From: Gibbula magus
Taxonomy: Eukaryota; Mollusca; Gastropoda; Trochida; Trochidae
Length of the DNA stretch: 64,000 nt
NCBI GenBank assembly: GCA_936450465.1
Contig: OW388296.1
Span: 42,450,448-42,514,447 of the forward strand
Reading direction: 5' to 3'
The notes beneath the pieces were generated by a model. The model saw only the letters and a list, made by a program, of their open reading frames with translations. It ran no database searches and was not told the DNA's origin. This document shows, in pieces, positions 62,102-64,000 of the stretch. A program made the translations under genes and the position numbers. The stretch's first letter is position 1, and each line of letters starts with the position of its first letter.

Positions 62102-63237
62102 CTATTTCTTTGTGAACAATTTGGTAACAGCGCCACCGATAACACCAACAGCTTTGCCAACAATCCCCGGCATACCAGCTCCAATAACATGGGGCAGGAC
62201 TTTGAACAGTAAACCCATGACTCCAGAACTTTCCTTATTAACTTCATCCCTTGCCCTCTCTCTATCTACCTCTCTCGCCATCTCCTCAGCCTCTCTTTCC
62301 ATCCTCAGCCGCTCAGCCTCGAGTTCCTTCTTCGCCTTATCATTCTCTTCTGCACGCTGTTTGACAACGGCCTTCAGGTCTGTTATCTCCTGTACAATAG
62401 AGTTGCTTGCATCAACCGAGGCTTTCTGTCTTGTTTTATCCTCCATCTGTTTGATTCTGTTTTGGAGTTGTGCTGCCTCAAGTTCATGTCTCCTATTTTT
62501 AGACCTCATTTTACGCTCGAACTCTCTTCTAATTTGCTCTCGCTCCCTCTGCCGTTTTAGCTCGTTTTCCCTTCTCAGCTGTTCTTCCCGCTGTTGCATG
62601 TTCTTCTCCGCTTCTACGAACATCTCATTGGTGTAGCAGGTGCCCGCGTTTTGCATCAGAATGGTATCAATCAAGTCCATGAACTCACTGACTTCCTGAT
62701 CGCGTTCAGATGTCGACCCTCTATTGTTGAAAGCTATGCATCGGTTGTGACAAGCCTGGAGAAGATCCTTAAGTTCCTGGGGAACGTTTTGTACGTATTC
62801 AGCAAGGGTTTTGTTGTCATGGATAAGGTCATCTTTCCTCGTGAATAAAACCAGCAAATAATCCACCATCTCCTCGCCGAAAACTTGTATGAAGTGTTGA
62901 ACTGTTGCATGTTCTTCTTGTGTGAAGCGATCGATTCTGACCACCAGAACGAAGGCATGGGGACCGGGTGCCGTCATTCCAACACATTTTACAATCTCCC
63001 TTGTAATATCAGCATTGGTCATGCCAGTGTCAAATAGACCAGGGCTGTCAATTATTTGTATGATGTGTCCAAATCTGACGGCAGTTCCTCTTTGACATTT
63101 CTTAGTCACTGACGATCCAGAAGCACTTGATTCAAATACTTTCTTGCCCAAAATGTTGTTTCCAGAAGCACTTTTGCCCGATCCTGTTCTTCCGAGAAAT
63201 ACTATTCTTCTCTGTAAAGCCCATCCGACTTGTGTAG
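62102..63237 (-). CDS. GIMAP/AIG1 GTPase with coiled coil and hydrophobic C terminus (main exon)
   Basis: An exon of about 378 codons starts at 63237 after a TTTAG acceptor; the upstream ATG (63256) lies in the intron and is unlikely to be used. Residues about 5-205 form the AIG1 GTPase: G1 GRTGSGKS, G3 DSPGLFDT, a GIMAP box (VRIDRFTQEEHATVQHFIQV), G4 TRKDD, G5 RCIAFNN. Residues about 215-345 are a long charged coiled coil rich in Arg/Glu (REEQLRRENELKRQREREQI). The C terminus is glycine-rich and hydrophobic (LPHVIGAGMPGIVGKAVGVI) and ends FTKK, perhaps a membrane-associating segment. GIMAPs bind GTP, oligomerise on membranes and act in immune-cell survival or defence. It joins in phase to the zinc-finger exon at 63604-63759. 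No damage is visible. Confidence 0.88.
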
Positions 63238-63239
63238 CT

Positions 63240-64000
63240 AAACATAAAAAACACAAACATGTTTTCAGGTTATAACTGGGTGTAAAATAAAAAAATAAAA
63301 ATAATCATCATGAATTAAATCTTTGCTGACAAATTCTCAAAATTCAATTTCAATACGTGATGCATTTAAACCAAATACTCGTATGTATTAAATTATCCAA
63401 ATGAAACTTTGAATAACATTTAAAACGTTTCAATTAGATTGGTTTCTAAAACTACGTCTCAATGAACATATCAGGCCTTAACTACGTATATAAAACTTGA
63501 ATGCAGAAAAACACGAATCTTAGGAAAATATGGAATTTGAGGTCATGTAATGAATAACAACCTCTGTGGGCAAACATGTGAAAAAAATGTAATATGTTAT
63601 CACCATTTTGTGGTTGTCTGGAGTAAAGTGGGTTGGTGTTATTTGCATCAGAGAACGTTGAATATGGCTGACTTCTGGGTCTGTATGATTTACATGCCAT
63701 ACACTGCTGCTCATGACTATAGTTCATCCGAGGACATCTCAAACAGGTCCAGTACTCATCTACAACAGAATAGAAAACAAAACATTGACCGTCAATAATT
63801 TAACGGAAATTTCAATAGCAAAAAAATCAAGCAAAAGCAATCATCTATGTAATGCATATGTTTTCAGAATCAGCCCTCATGGTAAACTATGTATTATTTA
63901 AGGGGCATTTAGATGTGGAATATATACAACACCAATGTTTTCTGGATAACAACTTCTTTATTGTTCAGTTGCACGACGGCTCCGAGTATATGCTTTCTCC
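63240..64000. repeat. Segmental duplication shared with 48840-49600
   Basis: Intron, zinc-finger exon and upstream flank of the GIMAP gene align with 48840-49600 in the same order, including TTTTCTGGATAACAACTTCT at 63939 and 49517. The duplication therefore includes at least 1.7 kb (48.2-49.6 and 62.6-64.0) and continues beyond the window. Confidence 0.85.
63604..63759 (-). CDS. RanBP2-type zinc-finger exon of the GIMAP gene
   Basis: After a GTTGTAG acceptor (63761-63760) the exon encodes YWTCLRCPRMN then six residues and CMAC, an exact W-x-C-x2-C-x3-N-x6-C-x2-C RanBP2-type finger. It is followed by a Ser/Pro/Asn-rich linker (YSTFSDANNTNPLYSRQPQN). It ends G|GTGATA in phase 1, which fits the CT start of the next exon (63237). 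The intron would be 366 bases. Such fingers bind ubiquitin or single-stranded RNA in other proteins. The exon begins with a split codon, so at least one more 5' exon lies to the right, outside the window. A damaged copy of the same exon precedes the paralogue at 48.2-48.8 kb, which supports it being a genuine part of the gene. Confidence 0.7.

Noticed and set aside
62112..62636. Plus-strand 174-codon frame across the GIMAP coiled coil
   Set aside because: Antisense shadow of the coiled-coil coding sequence; Ser/Leu-rich as expected from the complement.

Overview
This is a gene-poor, transposon-rich eukaryotic window. Reading frames are split by GT-AG introns, intergenic DNA is AT-rich, and (TA)n runs, minisatellites and many small inverted-repeat transposons are present. 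The mix of GIMAP/AIG1 immune GTPases, a multi-exon KDZ transposase, a DIRS-like tyrosine-recombinase element, a Penelope-like element and several LINEs suggests an invertebrate animal. A mollusc is my best guess, from general knowledge of such families and not from any search. No bacterial-type operons, rRNA or convincing tRNA genes are seen.

Layout. 1-9415 (+) is a decayed but almost fully traceable KDZ (Kyakuja/Dileera/Zisupton) transposase gene of at least 15 exons, with two MITE-like insertions in one intron and a fold-back repeat in another. 9.6-15 kb holds dispersed repeats, a tRNA-like SINE piece, a strong hairpin, a Penelope-type terminal relic with a hammerhead-like core, and a 61-bp minisatellite with GGGTTAGGG in each unit. 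15.4-16.9 kb (-) is a broken coding cassette with two zinc fingers and a Walker A motif. 18.9-22.3 kb is a diverged direct duplication. 23.4-25.2 kb has an approximately 80-bp-arm palindrome, a Penelope-like GIY-YIG fragment and its terminal repeats. 27.1-33.75 kb is a LINE cluster: one LINE with a 2A-like motif in ORF1, and one L2/CR1-like LINE split by a second LINE with a target-site duplication. 33.8-36.6 kb has three MITEs. 37064-42126 is a DIRS-like element with inverted repeats, an internal complementary region and a tyrosine recombinase, but a minisatellite stands where gag and RT would be expected. 43-45 kb carries a SINE and further repeats. 53.7-57.35 kb (+) is a LINE with endonuclease, RT and RNase H.

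Host genes. The best host-gene candidates are two related minus-strand GIMAP loci. The one at 62102-63759 is intact as far as visible: a RanBP2-type zinc-finger exon, then a long exon with AIG1 GTPase, coiled coil and a glycine-rich hydrophobic C terminus. The one at 48186-49335 is a truncated duplicate with a stop inside its zinc finger. Almost everything else is mobile-element sequence in different stages of decay, so the main story is an immune-GTPase duplication embedded in nested selfish DNA. All exon joins are read by eye from splice consensus and phase; none is supported by transcript data.
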